The notes under the pieces were generated by a model. It was not told the origin of the DNA. It did not search any database and saw only the letters and a list, made by a program, of their open reading frames with translations. Below are positions 1-12,300 of a stretch of DNA of 64,000 nt, in pieces (the stretch's first letter is position 1; each line of letters begins with the position of its first letter). The DNA is from Lutjanus erythropterus (lineage: Eukaryota > Chordata > Actinopteri > Lutjaniformes > Lutjanidae): NCBI GenBank assembly GCA_020091685.1, contig CM034595.1:23669564-23733563 (forward strand), given 5' to 3'. The position numbers and the translations under genes were made by a program.

Positions 1-2470
1 GCCAGCTGAAGATAATCAAAAGAAGATCCTAGTGAAGATTCGGGAGTTCACATGATTTTGTCTGACTGTAACAATCATTCAATTTTTGATGGGACGTGTT
101 AGATAGCAATGGAGGAAATGCAACAGAGTGTGAGTTTACTGCCTTCACCACCTTCATATTATTATTTCAAATGAATTATTAAATTAATTGAAGATCCTTT
201 TTGGTCAGAAAAGCCTAAATTTGTATTATTGTTTTAGGAAGTCGTTGTAATCTGTATCTTTTTGAACAGACATACTATGAACTATCAAAGTCAAATTTAA
301 ACACTTGTCAAGAATTTTCACGGTGCATTTTAAAGCTTTTCCAGTACCTTCCTTCACTTCTTTGTCACATTAAATCAGATGTTACTGTGTTATAAACAAG
401 CAAAATTATGTTTCGTGGGCATTCTACAGAAAGGACGACAAATTAAAAGGTGAAAACAACAACGTTTCATGTTTCAAAATGTGTCACGCAAGTAAGATGT
501 TAGCTCACAACCTGGCTGAGCTAACATCTGAAAAAACAAACTATTCTATCAGGCAGCAATTTATTATGAAAGTAATGCAATTATAGTTTCAAGTAGTTTC
601 AAGCACTGTATCCAAAATCCAAGCACTTCTCAAAGCTTGAACACACAACATTAAAATTCAAGTGTTTTCAAGGATTTCCAGCCCCTGAACAAACCCTGTA
701 GAGAAGGTGTTGCATCATCACATTAGTTAGATCCCCCATCATATCATTAATTTAAGTGTAACTGTAAGACAAAACTGTCAACACTGATGCACTCAGACAG
801 CACATATATCATGTTATTGTATTTTTATCTGTGAGACATGTTCATACAGTAAATCTTCTACATTTTCACACTATTTGCACGGGATTGCCTCCTTTGTACA
901 GCAACAGTGTTTACACTGACTGCAGCATATATTTACATTCACAGCACTTCAACTATTTAAGCAGTTTTTAACCATTTATAACAGTGTTTTAACTTTTTAT
1001 TCTCATGATTTTGCACAGTCTTGTGCTGCCTGTCAACATCTTTAGGCCCAGTGTGTGATCCAGACCCAGGGGACCATCAAAAAGCTTAAATGATGTACAT
1101 GTGCACTTATGTGTACTGTATGTTTGTGTAGTCCTTTATACATCTGTGTAGCCTCTTGTGTGCACTATCTGTATTTGGCTGAAATCTTCATACAGTTTAT
1201 ACTCTCCATTACATCACTGAAATACTTTTACTTCTGTTAAAGAGACCAAAGAGGATGTCAAGTTAACCATGTGCATACATCATAACCACCTTTGATGAAA
1301 CACACTGTTTTGATTTACACTTGAGTAAGTTCAGCAGAACAGCACCAAATCTCTGTCAACACAACTTATCCAGCCAATCAATCAGCTTCCTGTGGTTGAA
1401 AATGTGACTCAGAACATTAAAATACTCTAAATGTGTTAGCGTTTCCAAAGAATTACTCAGTTCATCAACGTCACCAGCTTCATCATGGATACAGATCAAC
1501 TGCGCCACTGTGTGGTCAAAAATCAGTATTACACCAATGGAAAACTAGTTTAACCACTACTGCCACCTGCTGGACAAACGTTGTTATGCTATGCCTCACA
1601 TTAAACAGACTTGAGGGGTGTTTATAGAGGACTACAGGGACTCTTGCATATTACTGTGTATACATCTCTGATGTAAACCGGTTCTATCTTTGAATAATCA
1701 GGACACCTGAAGGCTCTGTTGGGTGATGCAGAAACTACAGGTCTTAGCAAGTTAACCTGAAAATCTTAATGGCAAAAAAATATTCAGATATAAAATTTAG
1801 AACCAGTTTCACTCCAAAACAACCAAAGTCACGGAAGAGGGTTTTGGCAGGTTTCAGCAAGTTGAAGGAGCAAGACGTCTCTTTAGATCTTTTAATACCA
1901 TTATGAATGCAATTCAAAACCTGTTTCACATCTATACTGACAAAACAGCTTTCTTTACTGGTTATTGGGTCAATATAGGTTTTGTTTTGTAGTTGTTACA
2001 GCATGATCAATACATTTTTTTCTGCAAAAACACGTTTAAAAGTGAGACTTAAGTTAAATCCATCTTAATGAAAGTAATCTAAACTTCATAATTCAATCAA
2101 TTTCTCAGACATTTTAAGGCCTAAAATTCAGATTTTGGACTTTTTAAGGACCCGCAGAAACCCTGACTAAAGGAATAGTCATACAAAGACAATTTTAGTA
2201 AAATAATAAATCATAAGGAAATTTTAGGACGATACAGACACCCTAAACACACCCATAAAGCTTGCCCATCTGAAAGATTTCCCCCACAATACCTGCCTTC
2301 AATATGGATATGATCAGCTGTCACTGACATGATACCTACTCCGTGACAGATAACAGAGACATCTGTACCTGCCTGAACAGGTAGAGAGGCTTTATATTAA
2401 TTTCAGTTACAGCCAATCAGGTGTGTTTTACGTAATTCAGTTACAGATTTAAGAAAAAAGTTTGACCAAC
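1..2470. other. Intergenic DNA, no gene seen
   Basis: This is AT-rich sequence with no ORF that resembles a known protein and no exon-like pattern of splice sites and coding frame. Two stretches, about 560-710 and 2095-2170, share phrasing such as 'aaggatttccagcccctg' and 'aaggacccgcagaaaccctg', which resembles eroded copies of a dispersed teleost repeat. The right edge abuts the 3' end of the minus-strand cox6b1 gene. Confidence 0.6.
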
Positions 2471-2495
2471 AACAAAGTGTAATGTGCAACATCCT

Positions 2496-2517
2496 TTTAT
2501 TAAAGCTGCACTTTATT
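2496..2517 (-). terminator. cox6b1: Probable cox6b1 poly(A) signals
   Basis: TTTATT occurs on the plus strand at 2496-2501 and 2512-2517, so AATAAA reads twice on the minus strand about 205-225 bases beyond the cox6b1 stop codon. Cleavage would fall near 2475-2490, giving a 3' UTR of about 240 bases. This is inferred from the motif and its distance from the stop. Confidence 0.55.
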
Positions 2518-2722
2518 TACTGATTAATCAATTAATCAAAGAGTGTTTACAGGAACCAAACTTTAGACACTGACATGCAGGGTAAAAAGTTGTGCGTGTT
2601 TAAGTTAAGAACAGCAACATCAAAGATGATGACAATGTGAAAGCTGCTTGAAGATGTATTTAGGCACACTACAGAGGTAAGGTAAGTAACAGAGTGTCCT
2701 GATCAATAACGGTCTGGTGATT

Positions 2723-5192
2723 TCAAATCTTTCCTGGGAAACTTCCATTCTCTATCTGCTCATCCCATTTGGCAACCTGTTGGGAGATATTAAAGAACAT
2801 GATTAGCCCAGTCTGACTACAACATAATGCTGAAGTATCAAGAGAAGTGTTGCTTGACAGCCACAGTAGTTTCATGTCAATACCTGAAACACAACACAGA
2901 CAAAGATTTGAACACTGAAGTTCATTCTTGACCTGCCAACAGCAGGTGTGTCTAAATGTCATATGTAAATAAGTCAAAAAGCTCAGCTCAAATAAATGTT
3001 GGATTAATAACTTTTTAGAGCTTTCAATGTAACATATGTGACACAATTTTGTCAAAACACAAAATATATGATGAAACAACAAAACAAAAAGCAGAAAAAG
3101 AGGTAAATTACATTCATCTTATAGCCCTTTATCACATGCAATTTAATGAACTGTATGCGTCAAAGAACATATATTATACCATATCAAGACGCAGGAAAAC
3201 AACAAGCCTGTCTGGGCTACATTAGCAAGCTGCAGCTATCCTTCACTGAGAAAATTCATTCACAGTATATTGAAAAAATATTAAACTATACGAAAAATGT
3301 TTTGTAACACATTCCTCAATAAGACACCTGATCATACCGGCTCACTAACAGAAGTGTTATTGTATAACTCACCCAGCTCATGGGACAGAGGCTCTTGTAA
3401 ACCCTTTGGTACCAATCACAGGGAGCCACATCCTGGTCTCTGGCTGATAGGGCCTTGTTGCACCTGTGGTAGTCTGGAGCAAAAAATAACAAAAGAGTTC
3501 AAGGTTACTTTTCTGACACCATGTTCATAATAAACACACTGTAAAAGGCCACAGAGGCCCGAGGACAGTAAGTATCAGTATGACAACCTCTAATCTCAAT
3601 AGCACAAGTGTACAAGCAGAGCTTATCTTGGCTCTATACTTTGTACATTTGTGTTAACAATATGTTCAAGTGTTCATGTGAAGCAGAAACTAATAATCAC
3701 ATCACTATGATAAATCTGTTGTTTTTCAACATATTACTTCTCCTTTATAACCTGACAAAGTTATGAAATAAGGCACAGGTTAAGTTTTGTCCTATCAGAA
3801 ACAAACTGATTCTTAGGGCAGCCCCTAAATAGCTGACTAAACCATTAGTTGGTGAGAACAGTCTTAACTGACCACCTTTCCATTTATTTGTCAGTCTCTC
3901 ACACTCACTCACTCTATCAGATACTCTCACACACACACACGCACGCACACACATACATACATTTGGGAGTTGCACCTCACTGTTAGGTCCAGGGGATTAT
4001 TGCTAAGCTGACCTTTTCTCTTGTAATACTGAAGTCACTGGTGCACCGCTGCTAACTGTGCTGTAGCTGCGACTGGCTAGTTAGCGGTTCTATTACAACT
4101 GTGATACAATTGCTGAGGCTGACAGAGGCCAGTTTGACAACATTCAATGCAACAGAGGTGTTTTACAGTGGTTCCAACCAGGACTGTGACTCTGGGAATG
4201 ATGAAGACACGGCAGGTTCAGGAAGGGACAGGAGTGATTTAATTTATGAGTACACATGTTGATAAATATTTGTAAAGTTGGAAGTTTTTTAAGCCTGTGT
4301 TTTAAACACGTTAAAATTTGTTAAAATTAATTAGAAAATGTTCAGTCTCCTAGCTGTTTTTCTTGCAAGATTTATGAGAACCTATTGGCAGAACGTTGTG
4401 GAAGTGGAATATTGATAATTATGGTTTTATTTGTGTATCATCCAAAAAATAAGAATTTTGTGTCTTTGTTACCTTTGAATGAGCTGCTTATATCTACCGA
4501 GGGCACAGGTCCACTTTCATCAAGGCCACCATGTTGTGGTGCCATGTTCTACAGTAGCCCAGAATGGACAAACCAAACACTGGCTGTAGATTCAATCTTT
4601 CGCATTTTTCACAATTACGCACTTGGAAGGGGATGGTGAAGCAAGGAGTTTGCAATTTGCAAGTACATCACTAAATCTTACACACTGGTCCTATGATATT
4701 ACCAATGTCATGTGGAAGTCATATTTCAACACTTTCTCAGGTTACAGTGTTTTAAATAATTGACTGACAACTGATTTGTAGCTTCCATGATTTCATAGCT
4801 TCCATGGTGCAACACGTAAATATGATGGTTGCATCTGCACAATATATGACAAAAATTTTAGATAAACATACTGATATAAGCACATTTAACTGTCCACGTT
4901 CATGCAGCTTGTCAAACTAACATTACAGATGTTGCGGAAGTATATAGCTATAACCATAATGACAAATTCAGGCATCTCTCAGTTTTCTTCTGCAGTGTTT
5001 ATCCTTCAATACTACGTCTGCACAGATCTTTGGCAAAGAGTATTGTGAACAGATAATCAGAACATATTGATCTATGTCCTGCTCACCCAGGTAGTTCTGG
5101 AAACAGTTGCGAGTCTGGTTGGTGTTGGGGAACCGGGCGTCAAAGGGAGCAGTCCTGTAGCTCTTGATCTTCTCCTCGATATTCTCAGCCAT
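2723..5192 (-). CDS. cox6b1: Cytochrome c oxidase subunit 6B1 (three coding exons)
   Basis: Coding exons on the minus strand are 5192-5087, 3473-3373 and 2776-2723. They total 261 bases, or 86 residues, the usual COX6B1 length. The start [18 protein letters not shown] and the end [14 protein letters not shown] match the vertebrate family. Cys30 begins a CX9C motif, and the second exon supplies a CX10C motif, the signature of this intermembrane-space subunit that folds through Mia40-type oxidation. The protein sits on the outer face of complex IV and helps hold the dimer together. Donors are GTGAGC and GTGAGT, and both junctions join in phase (1, then 0). The intron at 3474-5086 contains a MITE copy (4379-4691). 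The ATG has the Kozak-like context CAAAAATGG. A tissue-specific COX6B2-type paralogue cannot be excluded by eye, but COX6B1 is the better match. Confidence 0.96.
4379..4691 (-). repeat. MITE-like element, family with end GGACCAGTGTGTAGGA
   Basis: This block lies in the second cox6b1 intron. It ends in 'acacactggtcc', the reverse complement of the left end at 17031, and it shares internal phrases with 17031-17378 and 41341-41682, such as 'cagtagcccagaatggacaaacca'-type sequence in pieces. The three copies in one window show that it is dispersed. No coding capacity is visible, and the small non-autonomous DNA transposon identity is inferred from the ends. Confidence 0.7.
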
Positions 5193-5756
5193 TTTTGAGT
5201 TTCAAACAAATGTCTAAACCATACAAAAAAAGGTGCAGTGTATATTAACTTATGACTGTGACATATTTCTAAAATATATCAGTTGACAGTTGACACTAAG
5301 ACAGCTATCACAGTGTAGCCTCAACATAATGCTTAATGTTAGCTAGCTAAGCTAAAAATAGCAATGTGTTAAGAGTTGAATTAAGGTTAGCTTTGTTTAC
5401 ACTTTTATCGCTACTCGACGCTCGTTTGTTATCAGAACAAAGCCTAAATATACGAAAGTTAGCTATCTTACTCTTAACAAGAACAAATATTAGAGCAATG
5501 AAGCGACCACACAGCTTTGAATACATGTTAGCATAGTTCGCATTGCTTGGCACGGCGCTCGTACTCACAGTTAGCTAACTAGTGCTAGTTAGCTGTTTGC
5601 TAACACGTTAACATATCTGAATCTGATAGTTAGGTCACGTATTTTAGAGGGCTCTTTGTTCCAAGAGTGCTTGTAGATCAAAACATCAGAAAGAGAGAAA
5701 GACAAATTTAAAGTTTGCACAAATAACATCAAATTTAGTAGTTATCGACAGCTAAC

Positions 5757-5840
5757 CTTGGGACGTTTCTTGATGTGTCCTCAGTGTTCCTCTCTGGAAA
5801 GATGTCCTTCCCCGTCGACGCGCAAAGTATGCTGGGATGT
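5757..5840 (-). promoter_or_regulatory. cox6b1: Probable cox6b1 noncoding first exon and core promoter
   Basis: Reading the minus strand, a donor CCCAAG|GTTAGC falls at 5757/5756, and an acceptor TTTAG|ACATT at 5214/5213 lies just before the ATG exon. This implies a first exon of about 60-80 bases that is entirely 5' UTR. Upstream sequence contains CCCAGCATACTTTGCG, which resembles half of a ZNF143/SBS-type promoter element and is CpG-containing. No TATA box is seen, as expected for a housekeeping mitochondrial gene. Transcript data would be needed to fix the start site. Confidence 0.45.
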
Positions 5841-6225
5841 CTGGTGGTGCGTATGCCGGAAACACCAGACCTAATGTCATATCCCAACTCGTGACCCAAG
5901 TTTTCAGGTCTCTAAAATCTTTTTTGGTGTTTTTATTGAGCTATAACGACCATAATAATGACCACAATCCTGGTCTGTGTTCTAATTATGGATTTTGTAA
6001 AAATGATAATTGTTTTTGCAGCAGTGAAATAATCATAGTAACACCAGATATCTTGCAAGAAATATAAATAAGAGCTCCACCTGAATCCCTCTATGTTGAG
6101 AGACAAAATAGGCCAGTTTAAGTGAAATATATAATACTGTTTTAATGATAGATAGATCTACTCCAGACTGCATTATGTTGGTGGTTTCATGAGATTAAGA
6201 TTACCTTAAAGCAATTCTCCCTTTT

Positions 6226-6586
6226 AGAGCTTCAACAATTAGTCAATTAATCGATTAGTCAATCAAAAGAAAATTACTTGCTAACTATTTTGATTATCAA
6301 TAAATTGCTTAAGTCCTTTTCAAACAAAAATATCAAACATTTGCTGGTTGCAACTCCTTAAATATAAGGATGGTTGTTTGTCTTTGTCCTTGTCCTTTGT
6401 GATAGTAAAAGAAGAGTCTTTGGGTTTTGGACTGTTTGCTGGAAAAAAGGAAGCAATCTGAAGATGTCAACTCGGGCTCTGGGAAACTGTGGTGAGCATT
6501 TTAACAATTATTTGATATTTTATAGACTAAATAATTAATCTTGAAAACAATCAGCAGATGAATTGATAATGGAGGTAATCGTCAGA
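6226..6586. repeat. Eroded MITE, 'GCTTCAACAATTAGTC / ATTAATCGATTAG' type
   Basis: The left end, AGAGCTTCAACAATTAGTC followed by ATTAATCGATTAG, and a right end rich in ATTAATC and GATAAT match the pattern of a very common teleost hAT-like MITE with AGGGCTGCAAC ends. A second, shorter relative begins at 24075. There is no ORF. The family assignment comes from remembered repeat phrasing rather than an alignment. Confidence 0.55.
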
Positions 6587-8206
6587 TGTGACTCTAATCC
6601 TTTTAATATCAAATACGACGATGTCCACAGTTAAACACCATGATACCATGATATTGTTTCTGGGTTTAAAAGGGTCTTTGTCTCAGTTAGTCTGATGACT
6701 GTCAAACATTGCAATGGACAATGCCAACATCCATCGGCCCAACCCTAGCTTGTAGGATTGACAGATGCCTGACAAAACTGTGTACTAAGCATAAAGGTAT
6801 ACGGTGCAGGATTTGTCATTACTAATCATCTTACCAGGTATTTCAGTCAAAATAAATAAAATCCTGGAGAAGTCAGATGTCCTTTCTGATTTTCTCAACT
6901 GCCATCGAAAGTCATCACATTCTTGACTCAAGTCTGCCTCATATGATTGATGACAAGAAAATAAACTTTTATGATGTAACCACTATTCCTTTTAAATACC
7001 TTTTTTTTTAAAAATGTTTCTTTGTAAATGTTAGACAACATCACTCACTGAGCCTGTTCCACATGTAAGTGAAGACTAATTACAATTAGTCTATTTTTTT
7101 TTTCAATATTATGCAGACAGTGATGACTAATGATTAGGTACATATTTGTCCACATTTGAATCGAAGTAATCTGTTGTTTTCTCCCCAAGTGAACCGACAC
7201 TTTAAAACAGTGGCCTCTGAAATAGGACAAAGGTTACCGGCGTATTCATTGTAGACTGCAGATTTCGGAGGATCTAGTCCCTGAACTGGGACACAGTGAC
7301 AGTCCCCTTTCTCTTTCCATCGCTGTCTTCCTGTCGAAGACAAGGTCAAAGATCACAGGTGTCTCTGTCGCTGCCTCGAGCTTCCTGTCTCAATGAGTGT
7401 GTATGTGTTTCCTTCATCCTCTTTCCAGCAAAACTTCAAACTGAGGCTCTGTGTGTGTGTTTTGTGATGCTTTACTATATCTGTTTTAATCATAAAATCA
7501 CAGCACAGCACCAGATTGAAATGACCACATCCTTGAGAATCACTTGAGGCTTTGAGACCCTGGTTGACTTTATTAGGACGAAACAATGACACCAGATTTC
7601 TGTTTGATCCAGACAGCACAAGAGATAGAGCTCCAGATTGTTTTGTGGTGTACAATGCAGTATGAAACACACCCAACATGGTCTCAAAGACTCATATGTG
7701 CGTGTAAATTCACCCTTCTCTTGCTTTCTACCAATCTCTCCCTCTCTCTCACTCACTCAGTCAGGATATAGGTGTTGTCCACTGCAAAGGAAGGAAATTC
7801 TGTCACTTAGAACAATGGGCCTGTTTCTCTATCTATAGACACAGAGAGACTGAGAGCCGGAGGGAGAGACGGAGCAGATCTTGTCCACGCATTTCAGTTA
7901 AAAGAAGATTAAACCGATGGATATGAAGAATTAGAGTTGTGTATATAGATGTATAACAAGTTTAGGCCTTTTGAAAATGGAATTTGGTTGTAGGGAAAAG
8001 GTTATTAGATTAGCTTGAGCTGTGTACTCGCATTTCAGTGGCTAAGAATCATCATAACACACTTTAGAAGGATCAGAAGTAACTGTGGGTAAGTGCTTTC
8101 AAAATCTAATACCTGAAAAGCGTTTGAACTTCTTTCATGTACCATTCCTATGATTTACAAAACATTCCACCTCAACATGTAGGAAAAAACTTTTCCGTCT
8201 AGAATG
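6587..8206. other. cox6b1-rasip1 intergenic region, possible rasip1 upstream exon
   Basis: No protein-like ORF is visible. A purine-rich segment near 7845-7900 and a strong splice donor, AACTGTGG|GTAAGT, at 8088/8089 could mark a noncoding rasip1 first exon. This would suit the coding start at 9304, which sits directly behind an acceptor and so implies at least one upstream exon. The placement is only inference; another upstream exon is equally possible. Confidence 0.25.
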
Positions 8207-8712
8207 CAGAGGTGGGAAGTAACTAAGTACAAATACTTCATCACGCCCTACATTTTAAAACAAATGCCTGGACTTTCTACTATTGAGGGGAATTATTTAT
8301 TTGTTTTTTTTTTTGCATCTTTGTGTGCCACCTTCCCAACATCTACAAGATTGATTTAAACCTAAATGGATGGGACAATAACACATGGAAAAGACAATTC
8401 CTTGTTTCATCCATCAGTGCATATCATGCATGACAGACCTAACAAGACAAAAACGTCATTAAAGAGGTAACTAAACAGACAAGAGAAGGAGACTCAACTG
8501 GAGAAAAGGTGATGTCCAGTTAGCTTTGCACAGAAACAGCCAGTAGAAATGTTCTTCAGAAGGCTACTTTTTATTTTTATACTTAAGTACATTTCAGAGC
8601 CTGTACATTTTCACTTTTACTTTAGTAAAGAAGTTACATCAATACTTCTACTTGTGCAAAAGTATCTGAACTTCTACTTGAGTACAGAATGTGTGTACTT
8701 TTTTCACCTCTG
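8207..8712. mobile_element. Non-autonomous hAT-like element with CAGAGGTG ends
   Basis: The 506-bp block begins CAGAGGTGGGAAGTAACTAAG and ends CACCTCTG, giving 8-bp terminal inverted repeats. The flanks CTAGAATG (8199-8206) and TTAGAATA (8713-8720) share six of eight bases, consistent with an eroded 8-bp target duplication as made by hAT transposases. Both end regions are rich in AAGTAC/GTACTT words. No transposase ORF is present. Related copies lie at 40922-41238 and about 17792-18226. Confidence 0.7.
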
Positions 8713-9303
8713 TTAGAATAACAACAGCAGATTTTAGGTGCAGACAAACATGTCAAGATAAGATTTGTAGTTTTGTAAGAAATCATGCCTCAAAAGTTGT
8801 CGTTTTCCAGAGGAACAGAGTGATTCTTTAGGCCTCCAAATTCCACCTGTAGGAGGAAAAAAGCAAGCGTGTTCCTTAATTTTGATGGTAATTTACATAG
8901 AAGTAACACTGAGAAATGGGCAGGCAGTGACCTTTGGAGTGGGTATTTCCCTGACAGCCTAACAGCTGGACATGGGTCCTACAAAAGATGCTTCCTGTTT
9001 GAGAATGGGAAATTCACGCTACGACTTTCAGGGGTGTTTTCAGTTAATTTCTTTCTGTTTGTTTTCACCATGTTGACAACCTGCTGCAGGTATCCTGTTG
9101 ATTATTTTCTGACGGTGACATCATGCCATTGTTTTATTGTTTCAGTCCTGGCATTACTGACACACTTACCTCACTCCAGTGTGGAGGCAGATTACACAAA
9201 TTAGAGAAATTTGACATTCACAGAATCCTGACACCCTGCAGATTATTGACTTGAAAAGCTACATTTATTTCTAGTATGTATAATTTCTCTCTCTCTCTGT
9301 CAG

Positions 9304-12300
9304 ATGGAGGGGTCTGGAAGTCCTCGCTTCAGAAAGCTCCATTTCCCAGTGGGTCTGTGGATCAACTCGCCCAGGAAACACTTTGCCAAACTGGGGAGCC
9401 GCTGGCCAAGTGCTATTTCTGTCAAGTCAGTCCGAAGTTCTCTTAAACTCTATTTTTAGCCCCTATTCTGCTTCTATGACTGCATTACAGCAATAAGGAT
9501 TCATTTGTAAATCTTTTTTAAATCAAATCATCATGTGCAGCAGAGCTCTGCTTAATCTAGATTTACTCATTTTAAACCTGGTTTTGCTAAACACTGATTA
9601 GAACCAATCTTAGATTAAATTAATCTTGCAATCCAGTGTATGTCATTTATATTTGTTCTCAGGTTCACACAGTTAATATTTATTTCATTTTTAATATTTG
9701 CTTTCAGTTTCTATTACTTTTCAGTTATTTTACTGAGTGGGATTCCTCATTTCAATTCAGTTTTTATTTAAACATATTTAGTTTTAGTTTAGTTTTTTAT
9801 TACTCTCAGTATTCAATTTAGTTTTTTAAAATCATAACATGGGGAGTATTTGTCAGGGGAAGATTTAAGATGATCAGATTAGGTATTGCAATACAAACAT
9901 AACACTTTGCAAAGGCAATTGATTCACAGTTGTGTTGACATCCAAGTCTCAGTATACACATGCACTAATGCCTGGCTTGTTGTGTTGATAGTTTTGACCA
10001 AATTGACTGAACCTAAAGTCATTTCTTGAATTTTTTACATGTACTTTTTACTCTAATGTCTAGTCTAACATTTTTTTACACCTAGTTTTCAGTTTTAGTT
10101 AAAGCTACTACAAGGAGTTTTTACACTGTTTATGAAACAGTCCTAGTTTAATACTAATGCCTCTATGGGACATTATGAAAGCTTTAACTATAATAAATTT
10201 GCTCAGATTACGTGCTTTTCATGCCATTGTTGTTTACTAAGAATTCAGTGCCTGATAGTATTGTTGAATGAACAGTTTATGCATTGATACCATCTTATCT
10301 GACTTCCATTGTCATTAGTATTCTTCCAACCCTGTAACCTTTTGCCTGTTTTATTTTAGTCCTTGTTGTTTGTCTGTGTTTAGTCAGTCATAATTCACAG
10401 CTGACTGGTCCCTTCCTTTCTCCTTCCTCTCTCCTCCATCTGTCTTCCCCTCCTCTGTTGTTCACAGGTCGACCACCAGCTCTGACGCAGCCTCTCTGCA
10501 CGAGGCCCCCTCTGCTCCTTCCTCTTCCCTTTCTAACTCCACTCCCTCGCTGGCTTCCCCTACCCCATCCCCGTCTCCGTCCCCGGCCTTCCTCAGGCCG
10601 CGGCCTGCTGGGCCCCAGTCCCGCACGAAGCGCCTTTCCCACCTCTTCCTGCGAGGGCGCTCAAACAGCGACCGGGACCGGGCAGTGGGGGAGAAGGAGA
10701 GAGAGGTTTGGGCCCATTCAGCTGCTCCTTCCTCCCACCACTACTTGCCCCCTGCCTCTTCCTCTGCCCCAGGCCTGATCAAGATCTACGGGGATGCCCT
10801 CTCCAGTGGTGCCAACTATCGCTCCCTGCTGGCCAACATCCACTCTACAGCCCAGCAGCTCATCGCCCAGGTCATCACTCGGTACACTGAGAGGGAGCGG
10901 GAAGAGACAGATGACGCAGGTATGAGAGAGGGAAATTTTCTCTCATTTGGACCTCTGCTGCGACCCATTACTGGGAATTGTTTGCTCAAAAATTTTTTAC
11001 CAATTGGGAATGACTTAATACAAACATAAACCACAGTGTTATGGAAAAATAATTACACACCCCCCCTTCCTCCTTTTTTCCTCCATTACCTTCTAGTTCT
11101 CCAGAAACACAGCCCAGAGGACTTCCTGTTGTGTGATGTCATTGGAAAGCCCATCCAGCAGCCAGATGGAGCTATCAAATGGGAGACAGAGTGCCGGAGA
11201 AGCGTTGCCCCATGGGAATGTCCCTTGTTGTTAGTGGACATGTGGCGGCCTAAAGAAGGATTTGAGCGGCGCTTTGAAATCCAAAGAAAGGAAGACTATG
11301 AGAGAGAAGAGAGGGAGAGGGAGAAGGAACGTGAGAGGGAGGGAGAGAACTATCAAGGTATGTTTAAAGGTCAAATATATGGGATTGTTTGTAAGTGTAA
11401 ATTTGGCCCCTCCTCCCTGGTAGAGCTGTGTATTAACAAGAGTCTGAAACATGACATATCATGATACAGGAGTTACGATTCAATATATTATGATATATTG
11501 TAACACTGTTAGCAAGAGGGCAGGAATTATTTTGGATCCCATGAAGGCTATGGCCACTGTGCCGCCTCAATTTAGTCTTGTGCCCTTCAAAAAAAAAAGA
11601 TCTGCTTAGGCCACAGTGGCCTTCATGCCCTGCCCTCACTGCCCAAGCTGATTTTGCCCTTTTCTCCTGTCTCTCTCCTGTCAATACACTTTTTAGACAC
11701 CAGTGTCTTTTGTTGAGATTCTGAATTCTTATTGGGCAACGTCAAGTGAAACACTGTCCAAAGATTTCTAGCCTGTTTTGAACTGCTGGAAAACCAGGTT
11801 ATTTATGACCACAGTTTGATAAATTACTGAATGAATAAGACAAGAAACTCAACATATAATGTTACACATTGTTTGTATATCATTAGGTTGACTTAACTGT
11901 TCCCAGTGACCTAAGAAGTGTGACACCCCATCTTCAATTAGTTCAGTGATTGATTAGTCCAGTGTTAAGGGTCTATGAACCTCTGACTCAGGCGTTTGTA
12001 TAAATATTGGTAATTTCATTAAAAATCCATTTCATTCATCCATTCCAAACAAAATCACTCTTAACCATTAAGTTTAATCCATTATTTCCATGGAATTATT
12101 ACCACTGTTGTATATATTATGGCCTTGCTGCCCTGGCATTTGGCCTTCGTGCCCTCAAGAAATTGACATCACTCCTAAAATGTTGAAATTCCAGGCTTGG
12201 AAAGGAAGATGATATATTTCTAGTTTTCCAGTTTAATTTTATGAAAACTGCCATATTATGCATCAAATCTGAGTTTTTTTTCAACCTTTTTTATGCAGTC

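Noticed and set aside
1433..1627. Small ORF in the left intergenic region
   Set aside because: There is no homology signal or promoter context, and its length is expected by chance.
10388..10642. Minus-strand Arg/Gly-rich ORF
   Set aside because: It is the antisense shadow of the Ser/Pro-rich rasip1 exon 2.
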